Positions 7,273 to 16,113 of a stretch of DNA of 64,000 bases are shown here, piece by piece. The stretch spans positions 62,001 through 126,000 of the forward strand of contig NZ_QGTG01000004.1 in the NCBI RefSeq assembly GCF_003182155.1, in the 5' to 3' direction. Both the position numbers and the translations under genes were made by a program. This stretch comes from Chitinophaga sp. S165. GTDB lineage: Bacteria > Bacteroidota > Bacteroidia > Chitinophagales > Chitinophagaceae. The notes beneath the pieces are model-generated. The model had not been told where the DNA came from. It saw nothing but the letters and a program-made list of their open reading frames with translations, and searched no databases. The number at the start of each line of letters is the position of its first letter. Positions within the stretch are counted from its first letter, which is position 1.

Positions 7273-10200
7273 CTATCTTACATTTACCAGCACTCTGATC
7301 AGTCCTGTGCCTTTCCCGTCAAATGTTTCCAATGCCTTACCGATCACCTGACCCGGTTTAACTTTATCAAGGTCAGCCTTCATTGCATGTCCTGGTTTGC
7401 TTGAGGTCACCAGCAAGTCCCCTCTGCGGATAGGCCCGTTCTCACCACATACTTTGGTGGGGATCACACCTATCACACCCATCGGTACCTTATCTGTGAG
7501 GTCAGCATCAATATCTTCCTCGGTCAGCAGTACACCCGGTTTGGTAGCGTAAACACCAGCCACCAATGTAGAGTATGCCTTTGAACATAGCTCAACGGCC
7601 CTGTCGGTGTCTTCAGCTATTACCAGAACATCGCCTGGGGCGTATTGTTTTACATTTCCTATTACATCAAATGCTTCCGCTACGTCAGCGCCACTATTCT
7701 GGGTTCCGCCATTGAAGAAACCTCGTCCAGCTTTGTTGATACGGGCCACATTAGTACTGGCGCTCTGGAATACAGCGATGCTACCTGATGGCCCCTGGTG
7801 GTTGATCAGCTGTGTAGGGCCAGTTCCTGAAGTAGTGATATGTACTACGGGTTGGGAATTCGCATTATTGAAGTTTGCAAACCTACCGGCTTTACCTGTA
7901 CCGAAATTTGGGATGAAACCGGAAATGGCGTTACCACCACCATCGCAGCTGGCTTCTACACCGTCGCCATTTCCACCGGCATTGGCGGTGATTCCGTTAC
8001 CATTACCCTCTGTTAAGGCCAATACTGAAGGACCATTACCTGCAGCATTGGAAGCATAGAACAGACCTGCATATCCACCAGTACCGGAAGACTCACCGAA
8101 TATACCGGCGGTGCCGAAGTTGGCGAACTGGGAATTCACTTCACCTTTTACTGCCGGAGATGTACCAGTGGTTCTGTCAACGAAGAAATCTCCGGCAGTA
8201 CCATTACCAACAGTTTTGACAGTTACCGCCGGATTATCATTGTCTTCGTTAAAGATCTCGAACCTGCCGGCCCGGCCTTCAGAGAAACTAGGTACCCAGG
8301 CATAAAGGGCAGTACCTGCCCCATCTATATTGGTTTCCACACCGTTACCGTCTTTGCCGGCATTTGCAGTGATCGCATTTCCATTTCCATCAGTCAGTGA
8401 TATCAGGGCTGCACCATTACCGGAAGGATTGGATGCATAGAAAAGCCCTGCACGGCCCCCAGTACCGGATGAAATACCGAAAACGCCAGCAGCACCAAAG
8501 TTGCCGAAGATGGTATTTACTTCAGCTCTTACAGCTGCACCTACGCTATTGTTATTGTCCAGCAAGAATGAGCCGGCATTACCCAATGTATTATCGGGAA
8601 TGTTACCATTACTATTACTAACAACCTCAAGGATGTTAGCTTCCGTATTACTCTGGTTGAAGTTTTCAAATTTGCCGGCGCTGCCGGTACTATTATTAAG
8701 ACCTACTTGTCCCAATACACCTACGCCAGTGTTAGAGGTATTGGTAGCGATAAAACCTCTTACGCCATAACCTCCGCCATCATTACGGCCTACCACCGCA
8801 CCTGCAATATCAGAAGTGGTGCGGCCTACTACGGCTTCACCGCCGTCATTATTATCACCTATAACACCTGCGGAACTCTGTGAAGATGTGATGCCATGTA
8901 CGCCAAAGCCAGCGGCTGTACTGCTTCGTACACCGGCGCCGTTACCGGTAGTGGTTACATTGACCACAGTACCGTTGCCCACAGATGAAACACTCAGGGC
9001 TGTATTGTTATTAGCGTTGTTAAAAATGGAGATGCTCGCTGGAATGCCATTATTGGAAGTAGCAGTTAAACCGGTTCCGGTATTGCTATTGGCATATACG
9101 CCCGTACCATTGGCAGAAGCATTACCATAAACACCAAGACCGTTTGGCGTTACGCCGTATACGCCCCAGCCGGAACCACCCTGTGATCCATATACACCGA
9201 TACCTAAACCTCCGGTGCCATTATTGATACCCCTGACACCAGCAGAGAATCCACCGGGAGCGGTGCTGGTAACCACGCCACGTACCGCAGCTATATTGCT
9301 GGTTGTTGTATTATTGGAGCCTTCCACAGAAGTACCATCTCCGTCATTAGTGATGGAAAACAATGTGGCCGCGTTGTTTTCGGTAGTGACATATGGCAAG
9401 GTGAAACCGCCGCCGCCCAATGCGGAAGGCACCCAGTTTGCACCATCATATCTCAGCACCTGACCCGCCGCGGGGGCCGCATTGGAAACAGGTGTATTCT
9501 GTATACGGACTACGTTGGGGTTTGGATAGTTGCCTCCAAGATCGCCACCCGCAGCAACACCGTTGATGTCGCCAGCAGGGCCGGCCGGACCTACAGGACC
9601 TTGTGGACCCGCAGGACCAGCAGGTCCGACCGGGCCAATAGGACCAGCAGGGCCCATAGCACCCGCAGGACCGGCTGCTCCTGCATCTCCTTGAGCGCCG
9701 GTTGCACCCGCCGGGCCAACAGGACCAATCGGGCCAGCCGGACCAGCCGCACCCATCGGACCAGCAGGACCAACAGGGCCTATAGCCCCCGCAGGTCCTA
9801 CGGGACCAGCAGGACCCGCAGCTCCGGCCGGACCAGCATCACCTTGAGCGCCAGTGGCACCAGCCGGGCCAACAGGACCAATCGGTCCAGCGGGACCAGC
9901 CACACCCATCGGACCAGCAGGTCCAACAGGACCTATAGCCCCCGCAGGGCCTACGGGACCAGCAGGACCCGCAGCTCCGGCCGGACCGGCATCACCTTGA
10001 GCGCCAGTTGCACCAGCCGGGCCAACAGGACCAATCGGTCCAGCTGGACCAGCCACACCCATCGGACCAGCAGGTCCAACAGGGCCTATAGCCCCCGCAG
10101 GGCCTACGGGACCAGCTGGACCAGCAGCTCCGGCCGGACCAGCATCACCTTGAGCGCCAGTGGCACCAGCCGGGCCAACAGGACCAATCGGTCCAGCGGG

Positions 10201-10887
10201 ACCAGCCACACCCATCGGACCAGCAGGTCCAACGGGGCCAACAGCGCCCGCAGGTCCTATGGGACCAACAGGACCAGGTGCACCTGTAGCACCTGCATCA
10301 CCTTGAGCACCAGTTGCACCCGCAGGGCCAACCGGACCGATTGGTCCGGGTACGCCTGCAGGACCCGCAGGACCGGCCGGTCCAACAGGACCTACAGCTC
10401 CCACAGGACCTGCGGGGCCAGCGGCTCCGGTTGCTCCGGTCGTACCTTGCGGGCCGGCAGGACCAGCAGGCCCCGCAGGGCCAGGAGTACCGTTAGCAGC
10501 GTAAAGCGCATAAGGAACACTCATCAATGCTGAAGTGCCTAATGCAACAAAACCGCTGCCCGTATTTACTTCTACTTTCAGATACTGATTCGCGTTAGCC
10601 CAGGGAACGGCTGCGTAAGTACCTGTAACAGGACTTCCTTTACCGATCTGGATATTGAACAAACCAAGTGCGCTGGTAGCTGCCTCGTGGGTTTCTTCGT
10701 ATTGTACCGGACCGACAGCAGAGCCGCCCAGGATGGAAATTCGTACAGAAATATTCTTATTAGCGACTAACGTACCATTGGTATTACGGACCACCGCCTG
10801 GTAGTTCGTACCCGAAAGCCCGTTCTGGGCGTAGGCACCATAACAGGTCGCGGCCAGGAGTATAAGCAGGAGATATAATTTCTTCAT
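7273..10887 (-). CDS. Secreted collagen-like repeat protein
   Basis: The 1204-residue product starts with a signal peptide (MKKLYLLLILLAA...GAYAQ). Residues about 25-130 form an N-terminal domain common to Bacteroidota surface proteins (GTNYQAVVRNTNG ... SVPYALYAAN). Residues about 133-438 are roughly 100 uninterrupted G-X-Y triplets, mostly GPA, GPV and GPI. Next comes a Gly/Asn/Ser-rich region with repeated short beta-type units (GVYG..., GTGG.AGLFYASN twice). The last 120 residues are a compact domain (GDVLVIAEDTDRAVELCSKAYST ... GVIPTKVCGENGPIRRGDLL) seen at the end of many such proteins. A collagen-type triple helix is expected; the role is probably a surface stalk or adhesin. It has no T9SS C-terminal sorting domain of its own. 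Last gene of the PorV operon. Confidence 0.9.
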   Translation of the reverse strand: MKKLYLLLILLAATCYGAYAQNGLSGTNYQAVVRNTNGTLVANKNISVRISILGGSAVGPVQYEETHEAATSALGLFNIQIGKGSPVTGTYAAVPWANANQYLKVEVNTGSGFVALGTSALMSVPYALYAANGTPGPAGPAGPAGPQGTTGATGAAGPAGPVGAVGPVGPAGPAGPAGVPGPIGPVGPAGATGAQGDAGATGAPGPVGPIGPAGAVGPVGPAGPMGVAGPAGPIGPVGPAGATGAQGDAGPAGAAGPAGPVGPAGAIGPVGPAGPMGVAGPAGPIGPVGPAGATGAQGDAGPAGAAGPAGPVGPAGAIGPVGPAGPMGVAGPAGPIGPVGPAGATGAQGDAGPAGAAGPAGPVGPAGAIGPVGPAGPMGAAGPAGPIGPVGPAGATGAQGDAGAAGPAGAMGPAGPIGPVGPAGPAGPQGPVGPAGPAGDINGVAAGGDLGGNYPNPNVVRIQNTPVSNAAPAAGQVLRYDGANWVPSALGGGGFTLPYVTTENNAATLFSITNDGDGTSVEGSNNTTTSNIAAVRGVVTSTAPGGFSAGVRGINNGTGGLGIGVYGSQGGSGWGVYGVTPNGLGVYGNASANGTGVYANSNTGTGLTATSNNGIPASISIFNNANNNTALSVSSVGNGTVVNVTTTGNGAGVRSSTAAGFGVHGITSSQSSAGVIGDNNDGGEAVVGRTTSDIAGAVVGRNDGGGYGVRGFIATNTSNTGVGVLGQVGLNNSTGSAGKFENFNQSNTEANILEVVSNSNGNIPDNTLGNAGSFLLDNNNSVGAAVRAEVNTIFGNFGAAGVFGISSGTGGRAGLFYASNPSGNGAALISLTDGNGNAITANAGKDGNGVETNIDGAGTALYAWVPSFSEGRAGRFEIFNEDNDNPAVTVKTVGNGTAGDFFVDRTTGTSPAVKGEVNSQFANFGTAGIFGESSGTGGYAGLFYASNAAGNGPSVLALTEGNGNGITANAGGNGDGVEASCDGGGNAISGFIPNFGTGKAGRFANFNNANSQPVVHITTSGTGPTQLINHQGPSGSIAVFQSASTNVARINKAGRGFFNGGTQNSGADVAEAFDVIGNVKQYAPGDVLVIAEDTDRAVELCSKAYSTLVAGVYATKPGVLLTEEDIDADLTDKVPMGVIGVIPTKVCGENGPIRRGDLLVTSSKPGHAMKADLDKVKPGQVIGKALETFDGKGTGLIRVLVNVR
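9685..10310 (-). repeat. 153-bp tandem repeats in the collagen-like region
   Basis: The codons for ATGAQGD recur with TTGAG at 9691, 9844, 9997, 10150 and 10303 on the plus strand, a spacing of exactly 153 bp (17 G-X-Y triplets, 51 residues). The three central intervals are nearly identical in DNA; the intervals nearest the ends of the array have diverged. Such an array is prone to recombination and length change in whole triplets. Confidence 0.93.
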
Positions 10888-10910
10888 GACAATGTGTTTA
10901 GACTGAGGGA

Positions 10911-11393
10911 TTACTGTTTCTTACGTTCGAATGTTTTCCTGAAGGGAACAGCAGTAGGAGCAGCTGCTTTCGCAGGAGGCGTGGTAATTGCCGGAGATGC
11001 GTTTTTAAACGGTGTACTGCTTCTCTCTGTTTCAAAGCCTTGTGTGGGAACCGGGGTAGCAGGCAGATCGGTCCGTCTTGATCTCTCCGCATTCAATGCC
11101 TCCGTAGCACTGATATCTGATGGATTTTTTCCTCCCGGAGCAACACTCCGCTTTAATGCACTGGACCTGTTTGGGGCCGGAGCAGTTTGCGGCTGATAAT
11201 TAGTGAACATCTGCTCTCTTGCGGAGCGGGCATTCTTCGCCTGAGGCGCGGGTTTACTATCTTTTTCTTTTTCTTTCAGTGCCGAGTAGTCCTTTTGGAA
11301 TGAAGGGAACAGCTTATCCCTGGTGCGTTGCTGAGCTATGGAAATACCCAGCCCGGAAAACAGGAGCGTAATCAGTAAAATGTATGGTTTCAT
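10911..11393 (-). CDS. Secreted Ala/Pro/Lys-rich hypothetical protein
   Basis: The 160-residue product has a clear signal peptide (MKPYILLITLLFSGLGISIAQ). The remainder is low-complexity, basic and proline-rich (KPAPQAKNARSAREQ, PATPVPTQG, TTPPAKAAAPTAVP), probably disordered. No family is recognised. It lies 33 nt after porV and 23 nt before the collagen-like gene on the same strand, so it is probably co-transcribed and may be a periplasmic or surface partner of those proteins. Confidence 0.75.
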   Translation of the reverse strand: MKPYILLITLLFSGLGISIAQQRTRDKLFPSFQKDYSALKEKEKDSKPAPQAKNARSAREQMFTNYQPQTAPAPNRSSALKRSVAPGGKNPSDISATEALNAERSRRTDLPATPVPTQGFETERSSTPFKNASPAITTPPAKAAAPTAVPFRKTFERKKQ

Positions 11394-11425
11394 ATGTTGG
11401 AGTTGATATGTGTGATGGATATGGA

Positions 11426-12604
11426 CTAATTGCCGGTTGTGGCGCCGATATGATATGCGACCGAGAACTTGAGGGTCCTGCGCTGATAGATGCTATTTGC
11501 CGTAGGCATGATATAGGCCATGTCTACAGAGAAACCTTTTAAACGGGTACCCACACCGGCCGAGAAATGCTGCCGGTAGCCTTTCTGCGGATGTTCGTAG
11601 AAGTACCCGGTACGGATGAATAACTGATGCTGGTAAGTATACTCGAGGCCCGCACCTACTGAGAATTCACGGATCTCTTCCTGGAAACCGCCTGGGGCGT
11701 CCCAGAAAGAAGTGAACAGAGATTCTGTCATGCTGCGGTTTGGATCTTTACCATCCAGTATTTCACTGGTAGGTTGTCCGTTGTCATCCAGCCGGTATGT
11801 GGGAGGAGTGGGGATCAGCAGCTTGTTAATGTCAGCCAGGAGGGTAAACTGGTGTTCAATAGTATTGACGAATGAATAGCCGCCGCCTATACGCAGATTT
11901 GCAGGGAGGAAGGCTTTACGGTCACTATCGTCCGTATAATTCAGCTTTGAGCCGATGTTGGTGAATGCAATGCCCCAGCTATAGCGGTTACCTGCCGGAT
12001 CGTTCTTCGCATAATTCTGGGAGTACAGACCGATATCGCCCGCCACAGCACTGGCAGGCTTTTGCTGAAGGCCGTTGTAGCTCCCTTGACCGAGATCGCT
12101 ACGGATATAGCGAAGGGTGATCGCCAGGGAATAACGGGCGCCCAGTTTGCGGGCGTAAGTTGCATCAATAGCGTACTCCCGTGGTTTGTAGCGTTGCAGT
12201 TCGGTACCGTTATCATCTCTGAAGATGATAGTGCCGTTAGTAAAGTAGCGCATGGATACGCCCACGCCTTCTGCATTATTATTGAAGTTTTTGAAGGCGG
12301 CGAGGTAGCCCATATTGGTGCGTTGATCACTGTTATTGAGGTCCCACATCCAGGGAGCATAGGACGCACTGACACCCCAATCGCCTGCAAAGACGATCTT
12401 GGCCGCGTTGCCGAACAGGGAGTTCGCATCGGCTTCCAGTCCTGTAACGGCATCTCCGGTGCCGCTGCTGCGGGCATCAGGATTCACCATCAGGAAGGAG
12501 GCGCCGGTATTGAGCGCTTTGATCCCTTTTGTTTGGGCAGTCACAAGACCGCTTTGGGTAAGCAGCCCGGCAACGCATAACAATATGGTAGATTTTTGGA
12601 TCAT
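11426..12604 (-). CDS. porV: Type IX secretion system outer membrane protein PorV
   Basis: The 392-residue protein has a signal peptide (to about residue 23, TAQ) and a FadL-like beta-barrel. Family-typical PorV segments are present: GASFLMVNPDARSSGTGDA, NAAKIVF, PREYAIDATYARKL, NIGSKLNYTDD, FLPANLRIGGGYSF, and SFWDAPGGFQEEIREFSVGAGLEY. PorV shuttles C-terminal-domain substrates from the SprA translocon to the PorU sortase at the cell surface. The gene is preceded by a T9SS substrate gene 18 nt upstream and followed by two secreted-protein genes, suggesting a dedicated export locus. The genome may hold further PorV paralogues. Confidence 0.9.
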   Translation of the reverse strand: MIQKSTILLCVAGLLTQSGLVTAQTKGIKALNTGASFLMVNPDARSSGTGDAVTGLEADANSLFGNAAKIVFAGDWGVSASYAPWMWDLNNSDQRTNMGYLAAFKNFNNNAEGVGVSMRYFTNGTIIFRDDNGTELQRYKPREYAIDATYARKLGARYSLAITLRYIRSDLGQGSYNGLQQKPASAVAGDIGLYSQNYAKNDPAGNRYSWGIAFTNIGSKLNYTDDSDRKAFLPANLRIGGGYSFVNTIEHQFTLLADINKLLIPTPPTYRLDDNGQPTSEILDGKDPNRSMTESLFTSFWDAPGGFQEEIREFSVGAGLEYTYQHQLFIRTGYFYEHPQKGYRQHFSAGVGTRLKGFSVDMAYIMPTANSIYQRRTLKFSVAYHIGATTGN

Positions 12605-12622
12605 GGTTGATGTTTTTGAGAG

Positions 12623-13126
12623 TTATTGTATCACCAGTTTTTCCTGGAACATATGTCCGCCGGCTTTGACGACGAGCGTGTAGATGCCTGCGGAGAATTT
12701 GGTGACCGGTAGTGTGATCAGCACCCTGCCTGCACCGTAGGTCCTGGATTCCTGATGTACCATTTGTCCGCCGCTGTTAATGAGGAGGAGGGCAACCGGG
12801 CTGTTTGACAGCAGGTCGAACTGGATTTTCAGGTTGGTAGCTACCGGGTTAGGGTACAGCAGCATGTTAACGATAAGTTCGGTACCGGCAGGGACCGGGG
12901 GTAATTCTTCCGGTTGATGAAAGCCCTGGGTAAGGAGCATATTACCTTTCTGAAGGGAGCTGACGGCAATTTCACCAATGGTATACTGGAAGATGTAATC
13001 GCCGGAGGGGCCGCCTCCCCCTGTACTTGCATTGACCTGCCGGTTGAGGATGAACTGCGCGTGGGCGGTCGGAATACCGCCGGCAACAAGGCTCAACAGC
13101 AGGAGTCGTTTGTAGATGATCCGCAT
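12623..13126 (-). CDS. Small secreted protein with T9SS C-terminal sorting domain
   Basis: The 167-residue product has a signal peptide (MRIIYKRLLLLSLVAGGIPTAHAQ) and a short middle part with YTIGEIAVSSLQKGNMLLTQGFHQPEE, a common Bacteroidota module. From about residue 88 a type A Por sorting domain follows: LLYPNPVATNLKIQF, then GAGRVLITLPVTKFSAGIYTLVV and the terminal KLVIQ. The protein is little more than a sorting domain. It is the first gene of the locus and overlaps functionally with porV, which recognises such domains. Confidence 0.85.
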   Translation of the reverse strand: MRIIYKRLLLLSLVAGGIPTAHAQFILNRQVNASTGGGGPSGDYIFQYTIGEIAVSSLQKGNMLLTQGFHQPEELPPVPAGTELIVNMLLYPNPVATNLKIQFDLLSNSPVALLLINSGGQMVHQESRTYGAGRVLITLPVTKFSAGIYTLVVKAGGHMFQEKLVIQ

Positions 13127-13238
13127 GTGTAGATGTATTTCGGGTGAATTAATGACAACGGCTAAAACATTTCAGCATGACAATAATGAACAGTGAGCTG
13201 GGTACGGGGGTAGGACAATTAGATTACAAGAACATATA

Positions 13239-13246
13239 CAAATATG
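13239..13246 (-). promoter_or_regulatory. Candidate promoter of the T9SS/PorV/collagen operon
   Basis: On the minus strand CATATTTG, one mismatch to TAnnTTTG, lies about 113 nt upstream of the 13126 start. It is embedded in the near-palindrome CATATACAAATATG. Confidence 0.4.
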
Positions 13247-13374
13247 TTTTAAAGGTGAAAAAAAGACAATGGATAATTATTGGGTGGCGGGATTATTGTT
13301 AAAACCGGTCGTTCAAATTGTACAATTGGTATTCAGGAAGATAGCTGGATGGGAATTAGATGGTAAAATTAGTT

Positions 13375-13382
13375 TACCTTTG
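13375..13382 (+). promoter_or_regulatory. Upstream candidate promoter of fusA
   Basis: TACCTTTG is a perfect -7 element about 143 nt before the fusA ATG. A second perfect element follows at 13478, so fusA appears to have tandem promoters. The rest of the gap 13127-13524 holds no convincing gene. Confidence 0.6.
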
Positions 13383-13477
13383 CGCGGTTATTCACAGGGG
13401 GAATTCCGGTCTGTAAAGGAATTCTTAAATATCTATCTGGTAAGGTTATCAGGTTTTATTTATTGGTAAAAAACATT

Positions 13478-13496
13478 TACCTTTGCCCCCCAAATT
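13478..13496 (+). promoter_or_regulatory. fusA proximal promoter and start block
   Basis: TACCTTTGCCCCCCAAATT differs from the rpsL/rpsJ block by one base lost and one changed within the C-rich start. It lies about 30 nt upstream of the fusA ATG. Confidence 0.85.
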
Positions 13497-13524
13497 GCAT
13501 TAGTAATACAGTCATTTTAATATT

Positions 13525-15672
13525 ATGGCAGACTTAAGATTTCAAAGAAACTTTGGTATTGCGGCGCACATCGATGCGGGTAAAACCACTACCACAGAGC
13601 GTATCCTGTACTATACAGGTAAATCCCACAAAATAGGGGAGGTGCACGAAGGTGCTGCCACCATGGACTGGATGGCACAGGAGCAGGAGAGAGGTATTAC
13701 CATCACATCTGCTGCTACTACCTGTTTCTGGAAATTCCCGACTACACAGGGAAAGCTCCAGCCAGACACAAAAGAGTATAAATTCAACATCATTGACACT
13801 CCGGGTCACGTGGACTTTACCGTAGAGGTAGAGCGTTCACTGCGCGTACTGGATGGTCTGGTTGCATTGTTCTGCGCTGTATCCGGTGTAGAACCACAGT
13901 CTGAAACTGTTTGGCGCCAGGCTAACCGTTACCGTGTACCTCGTATCGGTTTCGTTAACAAGATGGACCGTTCCGGTGCAGACTTCCTGAACGTGGTAAA
14001 ACAGGTGAAGGAAATGCTGGGTGCAAATCCAGTTCCGTTGATGCTGCCTATCGGTGCTGAGGATTCTTTCAAAGGTGTGGTTGACCTGATCACCATGAAA
14101 GGTATCATCTGGGACGAGGAAGGTAAAGGTGCTACTTACCAGGAAGTTGAAATTCCTGCTGACATGAAAGATGAGGCAGAAGAATGGAGAGCTAAACTGG
14201 TAGAAGCAGTTGCTGAGTACGACGACACCCTGATGGAGAAATTCTTCGAAGATCCAAATTCAATCTCTGAAGCTGAGATCCACGAAGCTATCCGTAAGGC
14301 TACTATCGATATCGCTATCATTCCGATGCTGTGTGGTTCTTCCTTCAAGAACAAAGGTGTTCAGAAGATGCTGGATGCGGTTTGCCGTTACCTGCCTTCT
14401 CCTCTGGATATCGAAGCAGTAAAAGGTACTAATCCTGACACCGGCGCTGAGATCTCCCGTAAACCAGATGCTAAAGAACCATTCGCGGCACTGGCGTTCA
14501 AGATCATGACCGATCCTTTCGTAGGCCGTCTGGCGTTCTTCCGGGCTTATTCCGGTCACCTGGATGCAGGTTCTTATGTACTGAACACCCGTACTGGTAA
14601 GAACGAGCGTATCAGCCGTATCATGCAGATGCACGCCAACAAGCAGAACCCTATCGATTTCATCGAAGCTGGTGATATCGGAGCTGCTGTAGGTTTTAAA
14701 GATATCAAAACAGGTGATACCCTGTGTAACGAAGACAACCCGATCGTTCTGGAGTCTATGACCTTCCCAGAGCCGGTTATCCACATCGCTATCGAGCCTA
14801 AAACTCAGGCAGACATGGATAAAATGGGTATGGCTATCGCTAAACTGGTAGAAGAAGATCCTACCCTGAAAGCTAAAACTGACGAAGAAACCGGCCAGAC
14901 CATTTTGAGTGGTATGGGTGAGCTTCACCTGGAAATCATCGTTGACCGTATGCGTCGCGAGTTCAAGGTTGAAGTTAACCAGGGTGCGCCTCAGGTTGCT
15001 TTCAAGGAAGCATTTACTGCTAAAGTTACACACCGTGAAGTGTACAAGAAACAGACTGGTGGTCGCGGTAAATTCGCTGACATCCAGGTTGAGATCGGCC
15101 CTGCTGATGAAGAATGGCTGAAAGAGAACGACGGTAAGACTTTCCAGTTCATCAACGACATCTTTGGTGGTTCCATCCCTAAAGAATTCGTTCCTCCGGT
15201 GCAGAAAGGTTTCGAAAGTGCAATGAACCAGGGTGTACTGGCCGGCTATCCGCTGGACAACCTGAAAGTTCGTCTGTTTGACGGTTCCTTCCACCAGGTT
15301 GACTCCGATGCAGTATCCTTCGAGTTGTGTGCAAGAGCTGCTTTCCGTGAAGCTGGCCGTAAGGCTAAACCAGTTCTGCTGGAGCCGATCATGAAGGTAG
15401 AAGTACAGACTCCTGACCAGTACATGGGTGACGTAACAGGTGACCTGAACCGTCGTCGTGGTATGCTGGAAGGTATGGAAATGAGAAATGGTGTACAGGT
15501 GATCAAAGCTAAAGTTCCGCTGAAAGAAATGTTCGGTTACGTAACTCAGCTGCGTTCAATGTCATCTGGCCGTGCAACCTCCATCATGGAGTTCTCTCAC
15601 TATTCTGCAGCTCCGAACAGCATCGCTGAAGAGGAAATGGCAAAAGTGAAAGGTAAAGTGAACGCTGACTAA
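13525..15672 (+). CDS. fusA: Elongation factor G
   Basis: The 715-residue protein is a complete EF-G, the GTPase that drives tRNA-mRNA translocation and, with RRF, ribosome recycling. The G motifs are present: AHIDAGKTTTTERIL (P-loop, residues about 14-28), the RGITITSAAT switch, DTPGHVDFT and NKMDRSG. The later domains are conserved through GGRGKFADIQVEI and RSMSSGRATSIMEFSHY. The start follows ATTATGGCAGAC. It has its own promoters and terminator, and tuf does not follow. It is separated from both rpsG and rpsJ by unrelated DNA. Confidence 0.98.
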   Translation: MADLRFQRNFGIAAHIDAGKTTTTERILYYTGKSHKIGEVHEGAATMDWMAQEQERGITITSAATTCFWKFPTTQGKLQPDTKEYKFNIIDTPGHVDFTVEVERSLRVLDGLVALFCAVSGVEPQSETVWRQANRYRVPRIGFVNKMDRSGADFLNVVKQVKEMLGANPVPLMLPIGAEDSFKGVVDLITMKGIIWDEEGKGATYQEVEIPADMKDEAEEWRAKLVEAVAEYDDTLMEKFFEDPNSISEAEIHEAIRKATIDIAIIPMLCGSSFKNKGVQKMLDAVCRYLPSPLDIEAVKGTNPDTGAEISRKPDAKEPFAALAFKIMTDPFVGRLAFFRAYSGHLDAGSYVLNTRTGKNERISRIMQMHANKQNPIDFIEAGDIGAAVGFKDIKTGDTLCNEDNPIVLESMTFPEPVIHIAIEPKTQADMDKMGMAIAKLVEEDPTLKAKTDEETGQTILSGMGELHLEIIVDRMRREFKVEVNQGAPQVAFKEAFTAKVTHREVYKKQTGGRGKFADIQVEIGPADEEWLKENDGKTFQFINDIFGGSIPKEFVPPVQKGFESAMNQGVLAGYPLDNLKVRLFDGSFHQVDSDAVSFELCARAAFREAGRKAKPVLLEPIMKVEVQTPDQYMGDVTGDLNRRRGMLEGMEMRNGVQVIKAKVPLKEMFGYVTQLRSMSSGRATSIMEFSHYSAAPNSIAEEEMAKVKGKVNAD

Positions 15673-15700
15673 TAAGCAGATTCATATCAGAGTTATAGAA

Positions 15701-15735
15701 AGAAGGGGTGCCTGAAAAGGCATCCCTTCTTCGTT
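15701..15735 (+). terminator. Terminator after fusA
   Basis: GAAGGGGTGCC (15702-15712) pairs with GGCATCCCTTC (15719-15729) around TGAAAA, followed by TTCGTTT. Confidence 0.8.
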
Positions 15736-16113
15736 TATGGTGGATTGGCCCGCTATACGCCGCCAGTGGCTCAAAGGGGCCGGCATTTGGGCTATATAGG
15801 CCGGAAGGTATGCTGCCCTGCAAGAGAATATTGTAGTTACTGATACCCGTTAACGGGCGGTATTTCTTATCTGTGCGTCATTTCATCATCAGAAGAAAGT
15901 TGTTTGTTATTATTGTGTATAACTCATTGTTGACCTATTTTATTCATTTTCAATAACTTTTAAAGCCCTGACGGGTTATAATGGCATTAAATTTGGAGAC
16001 CCCTTCATATCCCACTTATCTCATTAAGCATCAAAGTGTAATGTTTAAAAGTTCCCTGTAACGGGCATCTATAATTTTCGATGGCAAGTATTTATCAATT
16101 TAAAAATCAGAAC
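15736..16113. other. Non-coding leader region ahead of the outer membrane protein gene
   Basis: No gene is supported here. At 15982-15997 GGCATTAAATTTGGAG resembles GCCATT(A/T)AATT motifs found upstream of two peptide cassettes (16813, 17159). CTGTAACGGGC and CTGACGGGTTA recur but without clear symmetry. No perfect TAnnTTTG element is visible close to the gene. Confidence 0.4.

Noticed and set aside
9601..10533. 310-residue plus-strand frame rich in Arg/Ser/Thr
   Set aside because: It is the complement of the G-X-Y repeats; the collagen-like frame on the minus strand has the signal peptide and known domains.
13269..13469. 66-codon frame upstream of fusA
   Set aside because: It contains a perfect promoter element, and its product resembles nothing; the region is better read as fusA leader and promoters.
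14260..15294. 344-residue minus-strand frame
   Set aside because: It lies wholly inside fusA, has no family resemblance and reflects codon bias.
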